Of a DNA stretch of 64,000 nt, positions 1-13,400 are shown piece by piece; position 1 is the stretch's first letter; each line of letters opens with the position of its first letter. The stretch comes from Fistularia commersonii (lineage: Eukaryota; Chordata; Actinopteri; Syngnathiformes; Fistulariidae): contig JBBMNZ010000043.1 of the NCBI GenBank assembly GCA_037954325.1, positions 124,001 to 188,000 on the forward strand, read 5' to 3'. A program made the position numbers and the translations under genes. The notes under the pieces are model-generated. The model made no database searches. It was not told the origin of the DNA and worked only from the letters and a program-made list of their open reading frames with translations.

Positions 1-176
1 TGATCCTGCAACATTTTGAAAAGATATAGCCATACGGTCAAAAAGTGTTTATCTCACTGAGTTGAAGCTTTTTTGCAAAAGAGTGTCAATAACTAAAGAT
101 TCCTTTCTAGCAGCTTGCTGGTGCTGAAATATGTTGAAAAGGGCTTGATTTTGCATAATATAAGTCAAAATCATTG
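1..176. repeat. Family A reference monomer
   Basis: This is the first complete monomer in the phase used here. In order it holds TGATCCTGCAAC (1-12), the AAAAGATATAGCCAT block (19-33), CAAAAAGTGTTTATCTCAC (39-57), GAGTTGAAGC (59-68), a variable cassette TTTTTTGCAAAAGAG (69-83), TCAATAACTAAAGATTCC (86-103), the short dyad CAGCTTGCTG (111-120), GAAATATGTTG (126-136) and GCATAATATAAGTC (153-166). The phase is arbitrary because a tandem array has no natural start. 176 is not divisible by 3, so a reading frame returns only after three monomers and stops accumulate quickly. Confidence 0.95.
111..120. other. Short dyad in family A monomer
   Basis: CAGC-TT-GCTG is a perfect 4-bp inverted repeat with a 2-bp centre. 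It is present in nearly every A monomer within the almost invariant CTAGCAGCTTGCTGGTGCTG. AGCA and TGCT just outside add a second pair of 4-bp arms. Family B lacks it. Short dyads are common in centromeric satellites; no function can be claimed from sequence alone. Confidence 0.55.
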
Positions 177-352
177 TGATCCTGCAACATTTTAAAAAGA
201 TAAAGCCATATGGTCAAAAAGTGTTTATCTCACTGAGTTGAAGCTTTTTTGCAACAGAGTGTCAATAACTAAAGATTCCTTTCTAGCAGCTTGCTGGTGC
301 TGAAATATGTTGAAAAGGGCTTGATTCTGCATAATATAAGTCAAAATCTATG

Positions 353-528
353 TGATCCTGCAACATTTTGAAAAGATATAGCCATACGGTCAAAAAGTGT
401 TTATCTCACTGAGTTGAAGCGTCTTTGGAAAAGAGTGTCAATAACTATAGATCCCTTTCTAGCAGCTTGCTGGTGCTGAAATATGTTGAAAAGGGCTTGA
501 TTCTGCATAATATAAATCAAAATCATTG
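353..528. repeat. Family A subtype with GTCTTTGGAAAAG cassette
   Basis: The cassette reads GCGTCTTTGGAAAAGAG and is usually followed by linked changes downstream (AACTATAGATCCC in place of AACTAAAGATTCC). The linked set recurs as a package, for example near 7109, 12213, 16437, 18373, 26821 and 30165, which makes it a good tracer of block duplications. A version with ATAGATCCG recurs near 2169, 8857 and 20133. Some copies carry the cassette without the downstream changes (near 33863 and 41610), which suggests exchange inside a monomer. Confidence 0.85.
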
Positions 529-880
529 TGATCATGCAACATTTTCAAAAGATATAGCCATACAGTCAAAAAGTGTTTATCTCACTGAGTTGAAGCTTTT
601 TTGATAAAGAGTGTCAATAACTAAAGATTCCTTTCTAGCAGCTTGCTGGTGCTGAAATATGTTGAAAAGGGCTTGATTCTGCATAATATAAGTCAAATTC
701 ATTGTGATCCTGCAACATTTTGAAAAGATATAGCCATACGGTCAAAAAGTGTTTAACTCACTGAGTTGAAGCTTTTTTGCAAAAGAGTGTCAATAACTAA
801 AGATTCCTTTCTAGCAGCTTGCTGGTGCTGAAATATGTTGAAAAGGGCTTGCTTCTGCATAATATAAGTCAAAATCATTG

Positions 881-1055
881 TGATCCTGCAACATTTTAAA
901 AAGGTAAGCCATATGGTGAAAAAGTGTTTATCTCACTGAGTTGAAGCGTTTTTGATAAAGAGTGTCAATAACTAAAGATTCTTTTCTAGCAGCTTGCTGG
1001 TGCTGAAATATGGTGAAAAGGGCTTAATTCTGCATAATATAAGTTAAATTCATTG
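881..1055. repeat. Family A subtype with GATAAAG cassette, 175 bp
   Basis: The cassette reads GCGTTTTTGATAAAGAG and the copy also carries ATATGGTGAAAAAG and TATGGTGAAAAGGGCTTAATTC. It is 1 bp short (AAGGTAAGCC where related copies have AAGATAAAGCC), which moves the offset of the long 38-monomer duplication from 6688 to 6689. GCGTTTTTGAT also matches family B (GCGTTTTTGATTAGGAG), so this is the A cassette most like B and may be the ancestral state; that last point is inference. Confidence 0.8.
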
Positions 1056-1231
1056 TGATCCTGCAACAATTTGAAAAGATATAGCCATATGGTCAAAAAG
1101 TGTTTATCTCACTGAGTTGAAGCTTTTTAGCAACAGAATGTCAATAACTAAAGATTCCTTTCTAGCAGCTTGCTGGTGCTGAAATATGTTGTCAAGGGCT
1201 TGATTCTGCATAATATAAGTCAAAATCATTG
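1056..1231. repeat. Family A subtype with TTTTTAGCAACAGAATG cassette
   Basis: The cassette reads GCTTTTTAGCAACAGAATG and this copy also has ATGTTGTCAAGGGC instead of ATGTTGAAAAGGGC. The two variants often travel together (near 1880, 4000, 4880, 6460, 7880, 8581, 19845 and 24950), but each also occurs alone. This is the second most obvious marker for following duplicated blocks. Confidence 0.8.
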
Positions 1232-4200
1232 TGATCCTGCAACATTTTAAAAATATATAGCCATATGGTCAAAAAGTGTTGATCTCACTGAGTTGAAACT
1301 TTTTTGCAACAGAGTGTCAATAACTAAAGATTCCTTTCTAGCAGCTTGCTGGTGCTGAAATATGTTGAAAAGGGCTTGATTCTGCATAATATAAGTCAAA
1401 ATCTATGTGATCCTGCAACATTTTGAAAAGATATAGCCATACGGTCAAAAAGTGTTTATCTCACTGAGTTGAAGCTTTTTTGCAAAAGAGTGTCAATAAC
1501 TAAAGATTCCTTTCTAGCAGCTTGCTGGTGCTGAAATATGTTGAAAAGGGCTTGATTTTGCATAATATAAGTCAAAATCATTGTGATCCTGCAACATTTT
1601 AAAAAGATAAAGCCATATGGTCAAAAAGTGTTTATCTCACTGAGTTGAAGCTTTTTAGCAACAGAGTGTCAATAACTAAAGATTCCTTTCTAGCAGCTTG
1701 CTGGTGCTGAAATATGTTGAAAAGGGCTTGATTCTGCATAATATAAGTCAAAATCTATGTGATCCTGCAACATTTTGAAAAGATATAGCCATACGGTCAA
1801 AAAGTGTTTATCTCACTGAGTTGAAGCTTTTTAGCAACAGAATGTCAATAACTAAAGATTCCTTTCTAGCAGCTTGCTGGTGCTGAAATATGTTGTCAAG
1901 GGCTTTATTCTGCATAATATAAGTCAAAATCATTGTGATCCTGCAACATTTTAAAAAGATATAGCCATATGGTCAAAAAGTGTTTATCTCACTGAGTTGA
2001 AGCTTTTTAGCAACAGAGTGTCAATAACTAAAGATTCCTTTCTAGCAGCTTGCTGGTGCTGAAATATGTTGAAAAGGGCTTGATTCTGCATAATATAAGT
2101 CAAAATCATTGTGATCCTGCAACATTTTAAAAAGATATAACCATATGGTCAAAAAGTGTTTATCTCACTGAGTTGAAGAGTCTTTGGAAAAGAGTGTCAA
2201 TAACTATAGATCCGTTTCTAGCAGCTTGCTGGTGCTGAAATATGTTGAAAAGGGCTTGATTCTGCATAATATAAATCAAAATAATTGTGATCATGCAACA
2301 TTTTGAAAAGATATAGCCATACAGTCAAAAAGTGTTTATCTCACTGAGTTGAAGCTTTTTTGATAAAGAGTGTCAATAACTAAAGATTCCTTTCTAGCAG
2401 CTTGCTGGTGCTGAAATATGTTGAAAAGGGCTTAATTCTGCATAATATAAGTCAAAATCATTGTGATCCTGCAACAATTTGAAAAGATATAGCCATATGG
2501 TCAAAAAGTGTTTATCTCACTGAGTTGAAGCTTTTTTGCAACAGAGTGTCAATGACTAAAGATTCCTTTCTAGCAGCTTGCTGGTGCTGAAATATGTTGA
2601 AAAGGGCTTGATTCTGCATAATATTAGTCAAAATCATTGTGATCCTGCAACATTTTAAAAAGATATAGCCATATGGTCAAAAAGTGTTTATCTCACTGAG
2701 TTGAAGCTTTTTAGCAACAGAATGTCAATAACTAAAGATTCCTTTCTAGCAGCTTGCTGGTGCTGAAATATGTTGAAAAGGGCTTGATTCTGCATAATAT
2801 AAGTCAAAATCATTGTGATCCTGCAACATTTTGAAAAGATATAGCCATACGGTCAAAAAGTGTTTATCTCACTGAGTTGAAGCGTTTTTGACAAAGAGTG
2901 TCAATAACTAAAGATTCTTTTCTAGCAGCTTGCTGGTGCTTAAATATGTTGAAAAGGGCTTAATTCTGCATAATATAAGTCAAAATCATTGTGATCCTGC
3001 AACAATTTGAAAAGATATAGCCATATGGTCAAAAAGTGTTTATCTCACTGAGTTGAAGCTTTTTTGATAAAGAGTGTCAATAACTAAAGATTCCTTTCTA
3101 GCAGCTTGCTGGTGCTGAAATATGTTGAAAAGGGCTTGATTCTGCATAATATTAGTCAAAATCATTGTGATCCTGCAACATTTTAAAAAGATATAGCCAT
3201 ATGGTCAAAAAGTGTTTATCTCACTGAGTTGAAGCTTTTTAGCAACAGAATGTCAATAACTAAAGATTCCTTTCTAGCAGCTTGCTGGTGCTGAAATATG
3301 TTGAAAAGGGCTTGATTCTGCATAATATAAGTCAAATTCATTGTGATCCTGCAACATTTCGAAAAGATATAGCCATACGGTCAAAAAGTGTTTATCTCAC
3401 TGAGTTGAAGCGTTTTTGATAAAGAGTGTCAATAACTAAAGATTCTTTTCTAGCAGGTTGCTGGTGCTTAAATATGTTGAAAAGGGCTTAATTCTGCATA
3501 ATATAAGTCAAAATCATTGTGATCCTGCAACAATTTGAAAAGATATAGCCATATGGTCAAAAAGTGTTTATCTCACTGAGTTGAAGCTTTTTTGCAACAG
3601 AGTGTCAATGACTAAAGATTCCTTTCTAGCAGCTTGCTGGTGCTGAAATATGTTGAAAAGGGCTTGATTCTGCATAATATTAGTCAAAATCATTGTGATC
3701 CTGCAACATTTTAAAAAGATAAAGCCATATGGTGAAAAAGTGTTTATCTCACTGAGTTGAAGCGTTTTTGATAAAGAGTGTCAATAACTAAAGATTCTTT
3801 TCTAGCAGCTTGCTGGTGCTGAAATATGGTGAAAAGGGCTTAATTCTGCATAATATAAGTTAAATTCATTGTGATCCTGCAACATTTTAAAAATATATAG
3901 CCATATGGTCAAAAAGTGTTGATCTCACTGAGTTGAAGCTTTTTAGCAACAGAATGTCAATAACTAAAGATTCCTTTCTAGCAGCTTGCTGGTGCTGAAA
4001 TATGTTGTCAAGGGCTTGATTCTGCATAATATAAGTCAAAATCATTGTGATCCTGCAACATTTTAAAAAGATATAGCCATATGGTCAAAAAGTGTTTATC
4101 TCACTGAGTTGAAGCTTTTTAGCAACAGAGTGTCAATAACTAAAGATTCCTTTCTAGCAGCTTGCTGGTGCTGAAATATGTTGAAAAGGGCTTGATTCTG

Positions 4201-4710
4201 CATAATATAAGTCAAAATCATTGTGATCATGCAACATTTTAAAAAGATAAAGCCATATGGTGAAAAAGTGTTTATCTCACTGAGTTGAAGCGTTTTTGAT
4301 AAAGAGTGTCAATAACTAAAGATTCTTTTCTAGCAGCTTGCTGGTGCTGAAATATGGTGAAAAGGGCTTAATTCTGCATAATATAAGTTAAATTCATTGT
4401 GATCCTGCAACAATTTGAAAAGATATAGCCATATGGTCAAAAAGTGTTTATCTCACTGAGTTGAAACTTTTTTGTAACAGAGTGTCAATAACTAAAGATT
4501 CCTTTCTAGCAGCTTGCTGGTGCTGAAATATGTTGAAAACGGCTTGATTCTGCATAATATAAGTCAAATTCATTGTGATCCTGCAACATTTTGAAAAGAT
4601 ATAGCCATACGGTCAAAAAGTAATTATCTCACTGAGTTGAAGCTTTTTTGATAAAGAGTGTCAATAACTAAAGATTCCTTTCTAGCAGCTTGCTGGTGCG
4701 GAAATATTTT

Positions 4711-7701
4711 GAAAAGGGCTTGATTCTGCAAAATATAAGTCAAAATCATTGTGATCCTGCAACATTTTAAAAATATATAGCCATATGGTCAAAAAGTGTT
4801 GATCTCACTGAGTTGAAGCTTTTTAGCAACAGAATGTCAATAACTAAAGATTCCTTTCTAGCAGCTTGCTGGTGCTGAAATATGTTGTCAAGGGCTTGAT
4901 TCTGCATAATATAAGTCAAAATCATTGTGATCCTGCAACATTTTAAAAAGATATAGCCATATGGTCAAAAAGTGTTTATCTCACTGAGTTGAAGCTTTTT
5001 AGCAACAGAGTGTCAATAACTAAAGATTCCTTTCTAGCAGCTTGCTGGTGCTGAAATATGTTGAAAAGGGCTTGATTCTGCATAATATAAGTCAAAATCA
5101 TTGTGATCCTGCAACATTTTAAAAAGATATAACCATATGGTCAAAAAGTGTTTATCTCACTGAGTTGAAGCGTTTTTGATAAAGAGTGTCAATAACTAAA
5201 GATTCCATTCTAGCAGCTTGCTGGTGCTGAAATATGTTGAAAAGGGCTTGATTCTGCATAATATAAGGCAAAATCATTGTGATCCTGCAACATTTTGAAA
5301 AGATATAGCCATACGGTCAAAAAGTGTTTATGTCACTGAGTTGAAGCGTTTTTGATAAAGAGTGTCAATAACTAAAGATTCCATTCTAGCAGCTTGCTGG
5401 TGCTGAAATATGTTGAAAAGGGCTTGATTCTGCATAATATAAGTCAAAATCATTGTGTTCCTGCAACATTTTGAAAAGATATAGCAATATGGTCAAAAAC
5501 TGTTTTTCTCACTGAGTTGAAGCTTTTTTGCAACAGAGTGTCAATAACTAAAGATTCCTTTCTAGCAGCTTGCTGGTGCTGAAATATGTTGAAAAGGGCT
5601 TGATTCTGCATAATATAAGTCAAAATCATTGTGATCCTGCAACATTTTAAAAAGATATAGCCATACGGTCAAAAAGTGTTTATCTCACTGAGTTGAAGCG
5701 TTTTTGATAAAGAGTGTCAATAACTAAAGATTCCTTTCTAGCAGCTTGCTGGTGCTGAAATATGTTGAAAAGGGCTTGATTCTGCATAATATAAGTCAAA
5801 ATCATTGTGATCCTGCAACATTTTAAAAAGATATAGCCATATGGTCAAAATGTGTTTTTCACACTGAGTTGAAGCTTTTTAGCAACAGAGTGTCAATAAC
5901 TAAAGATTCCTTTCTAGCAGCTTGCTGGTGCTGAAATATGTTGAAAAGGGCTTGATTCTGCATAATATAAGTCAAATTCATTGTGATCATGCAACATTTT
6001 GAAAAGATATAGCCATACGGTCAAAAAGTGTTTATCTCACTGAGTTGAAGCTTTTTTGCAAAAGAGTGTCAATAACTAAAGATTCCTTTCTAGCAGCTTG
6101 CTGGTGCTGAAATATGTTGAAAAGGGCTTGATTCTGCATAATATAAGTCAAAATCATTGTGATCCTGCAACATTTTAAAAAGATAAAGCCATATGGTGAA
6201 AAAGTGTTTATCTCACTGAGTTGAAGCGTTTTTGATAAAGAGTGTCAATAACTAAAGATTATTTTCTAGCAGCTTGCTGGTGCTGAAATATGTTGAAAAG
6301 GGCTTGATTCTGCAAAATATAAGTCAAAATCATTGTGATCCTGCAACATTTTAAAAATATATAGCCATATGGTCAAAAAGTGTTGATCTTACTGAGTTGA
6401 AGCTTTTTAGCAACAGAATGTCAATAACTAAAGATTCCTTTCTAGCAGCTTGCTGGTGCTGAAATATGTTGTCAAGGGCTTGATTCTGCATAATATAAGT
6501 CAAATTCATTGTGATCCTGCAACATTTTAAAAAGATATAGCCATATGGTCAAAAAGTGTTTATCTCACTGAGTTGAAACTTTTTTGCAACAGAGTGTCAA
6601 TAACTAAAGATTCCTTTCTAGCAGCTTGCTGGTGCTGAAATATGTTGAAAAGGGCTTGATTCTGCATAATATAAGTCAAAATCTATGTGATCCTGCAACA
6701 TTTTGAAAAGATATAGCCATACGGTCAAAAAGTGTTTATCTCACTGAGTTGAAGCTTTTTTGCAAAAGAGTGTCAATAACTAAAGATTCCTTTCTAGCAG
6801 CTTGCTGGTGCTGAAATATGTTGAAAAGGGCTTGATTCTGCATAATATAAGTCAAAATCATTGTGATCCTGCAACATTTTAAAAATATATAGCCATATGG
6901 TCAAAAAGTGTTTATCTCACTGAGTTGAAGCTTTTTTTGCAACAGAGTGTCAATAACTAAAGATTCCTTTCTAGCAGCTTGCTGGTGCTGAAATATGTTG
7001 AAAAGGGCTTGATTCTGCATAATATAAGTCAAAATCTATGTGATCCTGCAACATTTTGAAAAGATATAGCCATACGGTCAAAAAGTGTTTATCTCACTGA
7101 GTTGAAGCGTCTTTGGAAAAGAGTGTCAATAACTATAGATCCCTTTCTAGCAGCTTGCTGGTGCTGAAATATGTTGAAAAGGGCTTGATTCTGCATAATA
7201 TAAATCAAAATCATTGTGATCATGCAACATTTTCAAAAGATATAGCCATACAGTCAAAAAGTGTTTATCTCACTGAGTTGAAGCTTTTTTGATAAAGAGT
7301 GTCAATAACTAAAGATTCCTTTCTAGCAGCTTGCTGGTGCTGAAATATGTTGAAAAGGGCTTGATTCTGCATAATATAAGTCAAATTCATTGTGATCCTG
7401 CAACATTTTGAAAAGATATAGCCATACGGTCAAAAAGTGTTTAACTCACTGAGTTGAAGCTTTTTTGCAAAAGAGTGTCAATAACTAAAGATTCCTTTCT
7501 AGCAGCTTGCTGGTGCTGAAATATGTTGAAAAGGGCTTGCTTCTGCATAATATAAGTCAAAATCATTGTGATCCTGCAACATTTTAAAAAGATAAAGCCA
7601 TATGGTGAAAAAGTGTTTATCTCACTGAGTTGAAGCGTTTTTGATAAAGAGTGTCAATAACTAAAGATTCTTTTCTAGCAGCTTGCTGGTGCTGAAATAT
7701 G
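4711..7701. repeat. Left copy of 53-monomer-offset duplication
   Basis: About 17 monomers here recur at 14040-17029 at an offset of 9329, falling to 9328 after the extra T near 6930. Shared rare variants include ATATAAGGCAAAATC (5261/14590), GTGTTCCTGCAAC (5455/14784), GTCAAAATGTGTTTTTCACAC near 5844/15173 and AACTCACTGAG in the run before the breakpoint. The match stops at 7701/17029, where this copy has ATGGTGAAAAGG and the other has ATGTTGAAAAGG. Confidence 0.85.
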
Positions 7702-10410
7702 GTGAAAAGGGCTTAATTCTGCATAATATAAGTTAAATTCATTGTGATCCTGCAACAATTTGAAAAGATATAGCCATATGGTCAAAAAGTGTTTATCTCA
7801 CTGAGTTGAAGCTTTTTAGCAACAGAATGTCAATAACTAAAGATTCCTTTCTAGCAGCTTGCTGGTGCTGAAATATGTTGTCAAGGGCTTGATTCTGCAT
7901 AATATAAGTCAAAATCATTGTGATCCTGCAACATTTTAAAAATATATAGCCATATGGTCAAAAAGTGTTGATCTCACTGAGTTGAAACTTTTTTGCAACA
8001 GAGTGTCAATAACTAAAGATTCCTTTCTAGCAGCTTGCTGGTGCTGAAATATGTTGAAAAGGGCTTGATTCTGCATAATATAAGTCAAAATCTATGTGAT
8101 CCTGCAACATTTTGAAAAGATATAGCCATACGGTCAAAAAGTGTTTATCTCACTGAGTTGAAGCTTTTTTGCAAAAGAGTGTCAATAACTAAAGATTCCT
8201 TTCTAGCAGCTTGCTGGTGCTGAAATATGTTGAAAAGGGCTTGATTTTGCATAATATAAGTCAAAATCATTGTGATCCTGCAACATTTTAAAAAGATAAA
8301 GCCATATGGTCAAAAAGTGTTTATCTCACTGAGTTGAAGCTTTTTAGCAACAGAGTGTCAATAACTAAAGATTCCTTTCTAGCAGCTTGCTGGTGCTGAA
8401 ATATGTTGAAAAGGGCTTGATTCTGCATAATATAAGTCAAAATCTATGTGATCCTGCAACATTTTGAAAAGATATAGCCATACGGTCAAAAAGTGTTTAT
8501 CTCACTGAGTTGAAGCTTTTTAGCAACAGAATGTCAATAACTAAAGATTCCTTTCTAGCAGCTTGCTGGTGCTGAAATATGTTGTCAAGGGCTTTATTCT
8601 GCATAATATAAGTCAAAATCATTGTGATCCTGCAACATTTTAAAAAGATATAGCTATATGGTCAAAAAGTGTTTATCTCACTGAGTTGAAGCTTTTTAGC
8701 AACAGAGTGTCAATAACTAAAGATTCCTTTCTAGCAGCTTGCTGGTGCTGAAATATGTTGAAAAGGGCTTGATTCTGCATAATATAAGTCAAAATCATTG
8801 TGATCCTGCAACATTTTAAAAAGATATAACCATATGGTCAAAAAGTGTTTATCTCACTGAGTTGAAGCGTCTTTGGAAAAGAGTGTCAATAACTATAGAT
8901 CCGTTTCTAGCAGCTTGCTGGTGCTGAAATATGTTGAAAAGGGCTTGATTCTGCATAATATAAATCAAAATAATTGTGATCATGCAACAATTTGAAAAGA
9001 TATAGCCATACAGTCAAAAAGTGTTTATCTCACTGAGTTGAAGCTTTTTTGATAAAGAGTGTCAATAACTAAAGATTCCTTTCTAGCAGCTTGCTGGTGC
9101 TGAAATATGTTGAAAAGGGCTTAATTCTGCATAATATAAGTCAAAATCATTGTGATCCTGCAACAATTTGAAAAGATATAGCCATATGGTCAAAAAGTGT
9201 TTATCTCACTGAGTTGAAGCTTTTTTGCAACAGAGTGTCAATGACTAAAGATTCCTTTCTAGCAGCTTGCTGGTGCTGAAATATGTTGAAAAGGGCTTGA
9301 TTCTGCATAATATTAGTCAAAATCATTGTGATCCTGCAACATTTTAAAAAGATATAGCCATATGGTCAAAAAGTGTTTATCTCACTGAGTTGAAGCTTTT
9401 TAGCAACAGAATGTCAATAACTAAAGATTCCTTTCTAGCAGCTTGCTGGTGCTGAAATATGTTGAAAAGGGCTTGATTCTGCATAATATAAGTCAAAATC
9501 ATTGTGATCCTGCAACATTTTGAAAAGATATAGCCATACGGTCAAAAAGTGTTTATCTCACTGAGTTGAAGCGTTTTTGACAAAGAGTGTCAATAACTAA
9601 AGATTCTTTTCTAGCAGCTTGCTGGTGCTTAAATATGTTGAAAAGGGCTTAATTCTGCATAATATAAGTCAAAATCATTGTGATCCTGCAACAATTTGAA
9701 AAGATATAGCCATATGGTCAAAAAGTGTTTATCTCACTGAGTTGAAGCTTTTTTGATAAAGAGTGTCAATAACTAAAGATTCCTTTCTAGCAGCTTGCTG
9801 GTGCTGAAATATGTTGAAAAGGGCTTGATTCTGCATAATATTAGTCAAAATCATTGTGATCCTGCAACATTTTAAAAAGATATAGCCATATGGTCAAAAA
9901 GTGTTTATCTCACTGAGTTGAAGCTTTTTAGCAACAGAATGTCAATAACTAAAGATTCCTTTCTAGCAGCTTGCTGGTGCTGAAATATGTTGAAAAGGGC
10001 TTGATTCTGCATAATATAAGTCAAATTCATTGTGATCCTGCAACATTTCGAAAAGATATAGCCATACGGTCAAAAAGTGTTTATCTCACTGAGTTGAAGC
10101 GTTTTTGATAAAGAGTGTCAATAACTAAAGATTCTTTTCTAGCAGGTTGCTGGTGCTTAAATATGTTGAAAAGGGCTTAATTCTGCATAATATAAGTCAA
10201 AATCATTGTGATCCTGCAACAATTTGAAAAGATATAGCCATATGGTCAAAAAGTGTTTATCTCACTGAGTTGAAGCTTTTTTGCAACAGAGTGTCAATGA
10301 CTAAAGATTCCTTTCTAGCAGCTTGCTGGTGCTGAAATATGTTGAAAAGGGCTTGATTCTGCATAATATTAGTCAAAATCATTGTGATCCTGCAACATTT
10401 TAAAAAGATA
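6688..10410. repeat. Right copy of 38-monomer-offset duplication
   Basis: Partner of 1-3721, with the same order of about 21 monomers, including rare variants. The part to about 7701 also takes part in a second duplication with the 14.0-17.0 kb region, and the part from about 8520 in a third with 19.8-21.9 kb. The same DNA therefore belongs to three overlapping duplication relationships. Confidence 0.88.
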
Positions 10411-13400
10411 TAGCCATATGGTCAAAAAGTGTTTATCTCACTGAGTTGAAGCTTTTTAGCAACAGAATGTCAATAACTAAAGATTCCTTTCTAGCAGCTT
10501 GCTGGTGCTGAAATATGTTGAAAAGGGCTTGATTCTGCATAATATAAGTCAAATTCATTGTGATCCTGCAACATTTTGAAAAGATATAGCCATACGGTCA
10601 AAAAGTGTTTATCTCACTGAGTTGAAGCGTTTTTGACAAAGAGTGTCAATAACTAAAAATTCTTTTCTAGCAGCTTGCTGGTGCTGAAATATGTTGAAAA
10701 GGGCTTAATTCTGCATAATATAAGTCAAAATCATTGTGATCCTGCAACAATTTGAAAAGATATAGCCATATGGTCAAAAAGTGTTTATCTCACTGAGTTG
10801 AAGCTTTTTTGCAACAGAGTGTCAATGACTAAATATTCCTTTCTAGCAGCTTGCTGGTGCTGAAATATGTTGAAAAGGGCTTGATTCTGCATAATATAAG
10901 TCAAATTCATTGTGATCCTGCAACATTTTGAAAAGATATAGCCATACGGTCAAAAAGTGTTTATCTCACTGAGTTGAAGCTTTTTAGCAACAGAATGTCA
11001 ATAACTAAAGATTCCTTTCTAGCAGCTTGCTGGTGCTGAAATATGTTGTCAAGGGCTTGATTCTGCATAATATAAGTCAAATTCATTGTGATCCTGCAAC
11101 ATTTTGAAAAGATATAGCCATACGGTCAAAAAGTGTTTATCTCACTGAGTTTAAGCGTTTTTGATAAAGAGTGTCAATAACTAAAGATTCTTTTCTAGCA
11201 GCTTGCTGGTGCTGAAATATGTTGAAAAGGGCTTAATTCTGCATAATATAAGTCAAAATCATTGTGATCCTGCAACAATTTGAAAAGATATAGCCATATG
11301 GTCAAAAAGTGTTTATCTCACTGAGTTGAAGCTTTTTTGCAACAGAGTGTCAATGACTAAAGATTCCTTTCTAGCAGCTTGCTGGTGCTGAAATATGTTG
11401 AAAAGGGCTTGATTCTGCATAATATTAGTCAAAATCATTGTGATCCTGCAACATTTTAAAAAGATATAGCCATATGGTCAAAAAGTGTTTATCTCACTGA
11501 GTTGAAGCTTTTTAGCAACAGAATGTCAATAACTAAAGATTCCTTTCTAGCAGCTTGCTGGTGCTGAAATATGTTGAAAAGGGCTTGATTCTGCATAATA
11601 TAAGTCAAATTCATTGTGATCCTGCAACATTTTGAAAAGATATAGCCATACGGTCAAAAAGTGTTTATCTCACTGAGTTGAAGCGTTTTTGACAAAGAGT
11701 GTCAATAACTAAAGATTCTTTTCTAGCAGCTTGCTGGTGCTTAAATATGTTGAAAAGGGCTTAATTCTGCATAATATAAGTCAAAATCATTGTGATCCTG
11801 CAACAATTTGAAAAGATATAGCCATATGGTCAAAAAGTGTTTATCTCACTGAGTTGAAGCTTTTTTGATAAAGAGTGTCAATAACTAAAGATTCCTTTCT
11901 AGCAGCTTGCTGGTGCTGAAATATGTTGAAAAGGGCTTGATTCTGCATAATATAAGTCAAAATCATTGTGATCCTGCAACATTTTAAAAAGATATAGCCA
12001 TATGGTCAAAAAGTGTTTATCTCACTGAGTTGAAGCTTTTTAGCAACAGAATGTCAATAACTAAAGATTCCTTTCTAGCAGCTTGCTGGTGCTGATATAT
12101 GTTGAAAAGGGCTTGATTCTGCATAATATAAGTCAAAATCATTGTGATCCTGCAACATTTTAAAAAGATATAACCATATGGTCAAAAAGTGTTTATCTCA
12201 CTGAGTTGAAGCGTCTTTGGAAAAGAGTGTCAATAACTATAGATCCCTTTCTAGCAGCTTGCTGGTGCTGAAATATGTTGAAAAGGGCTTGATTCTGCAT
12301 AATATAAATCAAAATCATTGTGATCATGCAACATTTTCAAAAGATATAGCCATACAGTCAAAAAGTGTTTATCTCACTGAGTTGAAGCTTTTTTGATAAA
12401 GAGTGTCAATAACTAAAGATTCCTTTCTAGCAGCTTGCTGGTGCTGAAATATGTTGAAAAGGGCTTGATTCTGCATAATATTAGTCAAAATCATTGTGAT
12501 CCTGCAACATTTTAAAAAGATATAGCCATATGGTCAAAAAGTGTTTATCTCACTGAGTTGAAGCTTTTTAGCAACAGAATGTCAATAACTAAAGATTCCT
12601 TTCTAGCAGCTTGCTGGTGCTGAAATATGTTGAAAAGGGCTTGATTCTGCATAATATAAGTCAAATTCATTGTGATCCTGCAACATTTTGAAAAGATATA
12701 GCCATACGGTCAAAAAGTGTTTATCTCACTGAGTTGAAGCTTTTTTGCAAAAGAGTGTCAATAACTAAAGATTCCTTTCTAGCAGCTTGCTGGTGCTGAA
12801 ATATGTTGAAAAGGGCTTGCTTCTGCATAATATAAGTCAAAATCATTGTGATCCTGCAACATTTTAAAAAGATAAAGCCATATGGTGAAAAAGTGTTTAT
12901 CTCACTGAGTTGAAGCGTTTTTGATAAAGAGTGTCAATAACTAAAGATTCTTTTCTAGCAGCTTGCTGGTGCTGAAATATGGTGAAAAGGGCTTAATTCT
13001 GCATAATATAAGTTAAATTCATTGTGATCCTGCAACAATTTGAAAAGATATAGCCATATGGTGAAAAAGTGTTTATCTCACTGAGTTGAAGCGTTTTTGA
13101 TAAAGAGTGTCAATAACTAAAGATTCTTTTCTAGCAGCTTGCTGGTGCTGAAATATGGTGAAAAGGGCTTAATTCTGCATAATATAAGTTAAATTCATTG
13201 TGATCCTGCAACAATTTGAAAAGATATAGCCATATGGTCAAAAAGTGTTTATCTCACTGAGTTGAAGCTTTTTTGTAACAGAGTGTCAATAACTAAAGAT
13301 TCCTTTCTAGCAGCTTGCTGGTGCTGAAATATGTTGAAAAGGGCTTGATTCTGCATAATATAAGTCAAATTCATTGTGATCCTGCAACATTTTGAAAAGA

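Larger units (their letters stand above)
1..3721. repeat. Left copy of 38-monomer-offset duplication
   Basis: This block recurs at 6688-10410. The offset is 6687 bp at the start, becomes 6688 after an extra T in the T-run near 6930, and 6689 after the 1-bp deletion near 905, so it is 38 monomers of 176 bp give or take indels. Matching rare markers include GTCTTTGG at 421/7109, GGGCTTGCTTC near 848/7535, GTCAAGGGCTTTATTC at 1894/8583, TTTTTGACAAAG at 2884/9573, ATTTCGAAAAG at 3356/10045 and GCAGGTTGCTGG near 3453/10142. Scattered single-base differences are present. The match breaks at 3722/10411, where this copy switches to AAAGCC and GGTGAAAAAG. The left end lies outside the window. Confidence 0.88.
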
